From Candidatus Omnitrophota bacterium (GTDB lineage Bacteria; Omnitrophota; Gorgyraeia; B26-G9): 23,777 bases of DNA. The position numbers and the translations under genes are program-made. Shown one piece after another: positions 22,049 through 23,777 of this stretch. The stretch covers positions 1 to 23,777 of the forward strand of contig JAQULA010000003.1 in assembly GCA_028718845.1 (NCBI GenBank). Direction: 5' to 3'. The stretch's first letter is position 1. Each line of letters starts with the position of its first letter. Below the pieces are notes generated by a model. That model ran no database searches. It saw only the letters and a program-made list of their open reading frames with translations, and was not told the origin of the DNA.

Positions 22049-23221
22049 CTAATCTGCGGGTACCGAAACCCGGGTAAAAGCACCATCGTAGACAGCACAA
22101 TAATCGTAACCTGAAACCATGTTTTTACAGTTTTTCCGGTAAAAACTATTTTCCGTGAAAACTTTTTTCACGGCGCAAACCAATGCGGTTTCATCATAGT
22201 CGATAACGATTCCGGCTTTTTTTCGGCCAATTTCTTCGGCGATAACCGGAACATTCGTCATAATGACCGGTACCGTACATTCCAAATAAAGCTTCACTTT
22301 ACTGGGATCGGCAAAAGCGGAAAGGTTCCCTTCCTCAGGAACATAGAGAGCCACCGCCGCGTCCCAGGAGGAAACGATGCGGCGCATCTGCGATTCACTT
22401 TCGATAAAACCTTTAAAATTTATGCGTTGATCCTGCATTGTTTTCCCGGCCAGGTTTTTAAAATAATCCTGATCCGGCCCGGTTCCGATTATTTCAACCC
22501 GGATATCCGGGACCTCTTTTACCAGCGCCGGCAGGGCATTCACAAGGAGTTCCACCCCTTGACTTCTTTTTAACATCCCAACAAATCCGAGAACCCTCCC
22601 GCGCGGCTCACTGTCCCCTGCGGGGGAAAACAACTTCATCCCTAAAGGAACGATGCTGCAGCGACCGGACAAATCACTTTCGAAAGAAATTTCCCGCCGT
22701 ACCTGCAGCAAACGCTCATTAATAAACCACAAAAAATCCGCGCCGCGCGTACACAGCTTATCCAGCCGCCAATAAAGCTTAAAAAAAATCTTCTTATAGA
22801 ATCCTTTTCGCGGAATCGGATAAAAATCCCAAACCCAAAAGATCACCTTGTCCACGAGATAACAACAACGGAGCATTATCCCCACAAGGATTAAAAAAGC
22901 GTTCGGCGCCAAAAAAATCTGCGGTTTAATCTTATATTTCAGCCGCACGTAAATGCTTAGGCAAAACAACTCGACTGCCGTCAACAAACTCAGCAGGGAC
23001 GCAAAATAATGAACATGCTTCCGGGGAACGAGAAGCGTCGGCAGGCAAAAGCTTCCGGAGAGCACCCCCCGGCGGTATATTTGTACGTAGTTATGTTTTT
23101 CCACCGGATGAAAAACAAAAGAAACATAGACAACCGTATCAAAAGCATTCAAGAGATAATCCAGAATATGCCCGGCATTCCCGTACGGAGCATAATTGAC
23201 ATAGCAGATTGAATTCATCAT
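22049..23221 (-). CDS. GT4-like family glycosyltransferase
   Basis: The 390-residue protein has a GT-B architecture. Residues 1-190 form the N-terminal acceptor domain with hydrophobic stretches (ASLLSLLTAVELFCLSIYVR and LILVGIMLRCCYLV) that suggest membrane association. The C-terminal nucleotide-sugar domain starts near 205: RVLGFVGMLKRSQGVELLVN, VEIIGTGPDQDYF, INFKGFIESESQM, then ADPSKVKLYLECTVPVIMTN, where GT4 enzymes bind the donor; the E of the usual E-x7-E motif is not obvious. The next gene upstream encodes a clear homologue of this C-terminal half. The start is ATG 23221 or the next codon ATG, four bases after the upstream stop, with a weak ribosome site. Donor and acceptor are unknown; a role in surface glycan assembly is inferred from context. 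Confidence 0.85.
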   Translation of the reverse strand: MMNSICYVNYAPYGNAGHILDYLLNAFDTVVYVSFVFHPVEKHNYVQIYRRGVLSGSFCLPTLLVPRKHVHYFASLLSLLTAVELFCLSIYVRLKYKIKPQIFLAPNAFLILVGIMLRCCYLVDKVIFWVWDFYPIPRKGFYKKIFFKLYWRLDKLCTRGADFLWFINERLLQVRREISFESDLSGRCSIVPLGMKLFSPAGDSEPRGRVLGFVGMLKRSQGVELLVNALPALVKEVPDIRVEIIGTGPDQDYFKNLAGKTMQDQRINFKGFIESESQMRRIVSSWDAAVALYVPEEGNLSAFADPSKVKLYLECTVPVIMTNVPVIAEEIGRKKAGIVIDYDETALVCAVKKVFTENSFYRKNCKNMVSGYDYCAVYDGAFTRVSVPAD

Positions 23222-23225
23222 TCGA

Positions 23226-23763
23226 TTATTTTCGCTTTAAACACAGAGTCTGCTTAAGCGCTTTCTCCAGGATATAATTCGTGTCGAATTCCCGGGAAAA
23301 CGCAACGGCATTCTCCCGGCATTTTTTATAAAAAGAATCGTCTTTCAATAATTTCACGACCGCTTCTTTTATGTTTTCCCGTTCATACTCTACCGCAATG
23401 CCGGCACCGCGTTTATCAATCTCGTCCGCAATCGCCGGGAACCGGGTAATGACTATCGGCAACCCGCACCCCAGATAAAGTTTCGGTTTCCCGGGATCGG
23501 CATAATAGATATAATTCTCCTCAAAGGGGACATACGGCGCCATCCCCACGGCGCACCGACATAAGATTTTCTCTACTTCATTGTTATCTTCGATAAAACC
23601 TTTGAATTCGACAGTCCCGCCCAATCCTTTTTGTTCGGCAAGCTCACGCAACGCCTTCTCATAGTCTCCCTTGCCGATAATCAGAAACTTTATCTGCGGG
23701 ATCTTCTCTTTCAGATCCGGCAAAAGCTCCAGGATCATCTGCATTCCATACTGCCGGCTCAAA
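23226..23763 (-). CDS. GT4-like glycosyltransferase, C-terminal part (truncated at contig end)
   Basis: About 178 C-terminal codons remain. They hold a GT-B donor-binding domain: LSRQYGMQMILELLPDL, IKFLIIGKGDYEKAL, TVEFKGFIEDNNEVEKIL, ADPGKPKLYLGCGLPIVITR and RGAGIAVEYERENIKEAV. It aligns along its whole length with residues 213-380 of the product of 22049-23221 (shared FKGFIE, ADP-K-KLYL, P-I-IT-P-IA-EI), so the two genes are diverged relatives, probably an old tandem duplication. The 5' part is missing because the contig ends in adapter sequence; the in-frame TTG at 23762 is an internal Leu codon, not a start. Cut length suggests about half the gene is absent. Confidence 0.88.
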
Positions 23764-23777
23764 AGATCGGAAGAGCG
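23764..23777 (+). other. Illumina adapter fragment at the contig end
   Basis: The last 14 bases, AGATCGGAAGAGCG, equal the start of the Illumina TruSeq adapter that continues in the read-2 type. It is not genomic. The first A could be either adapter or template. It should be trimmed. Confidence 0.95.

Noticed and set aside
23226..23762. Complete gene starting at TTG 23762
   Set aside because: The product aligns only with the C-terminal half of its neighbour, and the sequence beyond is adapter, so the gene is truncated.

Overview
Every gene I can support lies on the minus strand, so transcription runs from high to low coordinates. The DNA looks like a contig from an uncultivated Gram-negative bacterium, most plausibly a Candidatus Omnitrophota (OP3)-type lineage. 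That assignment is inferred from the gene mix (a DUF1957-type GH57 enzyme, DUF4912, a c-di-GMP riboswitch before a lone pilin gene, a tyvelose-epimerase-type surface-sugar locus) and from heptanucleotide intergenic repeats; no rRNA or marker set is present. The right end carries an Illumina adapter fragment, so the last gene is cut by the assembly and not by biology.

Layout in transcription order. (1) 23763-14007: a surface-polysaccharide block with two tandem related GT4-like glycosyltransferases, a large GT-C-type membrane protein, a membrane protein with a periplasmic domain, a second GT-C-type protein fused to a DUF3108-like domain, and two different CDP-paratose/tyvelose 2-epimerase-like SDR proteins. 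(2) 13672-13111: an AbrB/MazE-type antitoxin with a RelE/ParE-like toxin, with its own promoter and operator-like palindrome. (3) 12604-9357: glutamine-dependent NAD+ synthetase, then a ManC-type mannose-1-phosphate guanylyltransferase, separated by a heptanucleotide repeat array. (4) 9217-8288: a regulatory leader containing a GEMM-I (c-di-GMP-I) riboswitch with an apparent 67-nt insertion, a terminator-type expression platform, and a type IV pilin-like gene. (5) 8136-4597: an operon of a ParA ATPase with a C-terminal glycogen-binding (CBM48/AMPK-beta-like) domain, a MinD-like protein without a usable P-loop, a NucS-like protein without its nuclease residues, and a PgeF/YfiH laccase-domain protein. 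(6) 4430-2892: a DUF4912 protein as a single-gene unit with its own promoter and terminator. (7) 2700-1: a GH57 alpha-glucan branching-type enzyme, undecaprenyl diphosphate synthase, and the start of a phosphatidate cytidylyltransferase.

The most interesting candidate for an undescribed system is the ParA-CBM48 / pseudo-MinD / pseudo-NucS operon together with the DUF4912 gene. The MinD-like and DUF4912 proteins, otherwise unrelated, share an almost identical 16-residue peptide (KLGKGLEDIS-x-LFLSS). It resembles the ParA-contacting N-terminal LGKGL peptide of ParB/Spo0J. Most of the shared residues use different synonymous codons in the two genes, which argues for selection on the peptide. With a glycogen-binding domain on the ParA and a GH57 glucan enzyme nearby, a ParA-type system that positions or senses an alpha-glucan or envelope cargo is a testable inference, not a demonstrated function.

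The second notable item is the riboswitch. Its 5' and 3' halves match the c-di-GMP-I consensus closely but are separated by 67 nt of hairpin-forming sequence placed between the two ligand-contacting strands.
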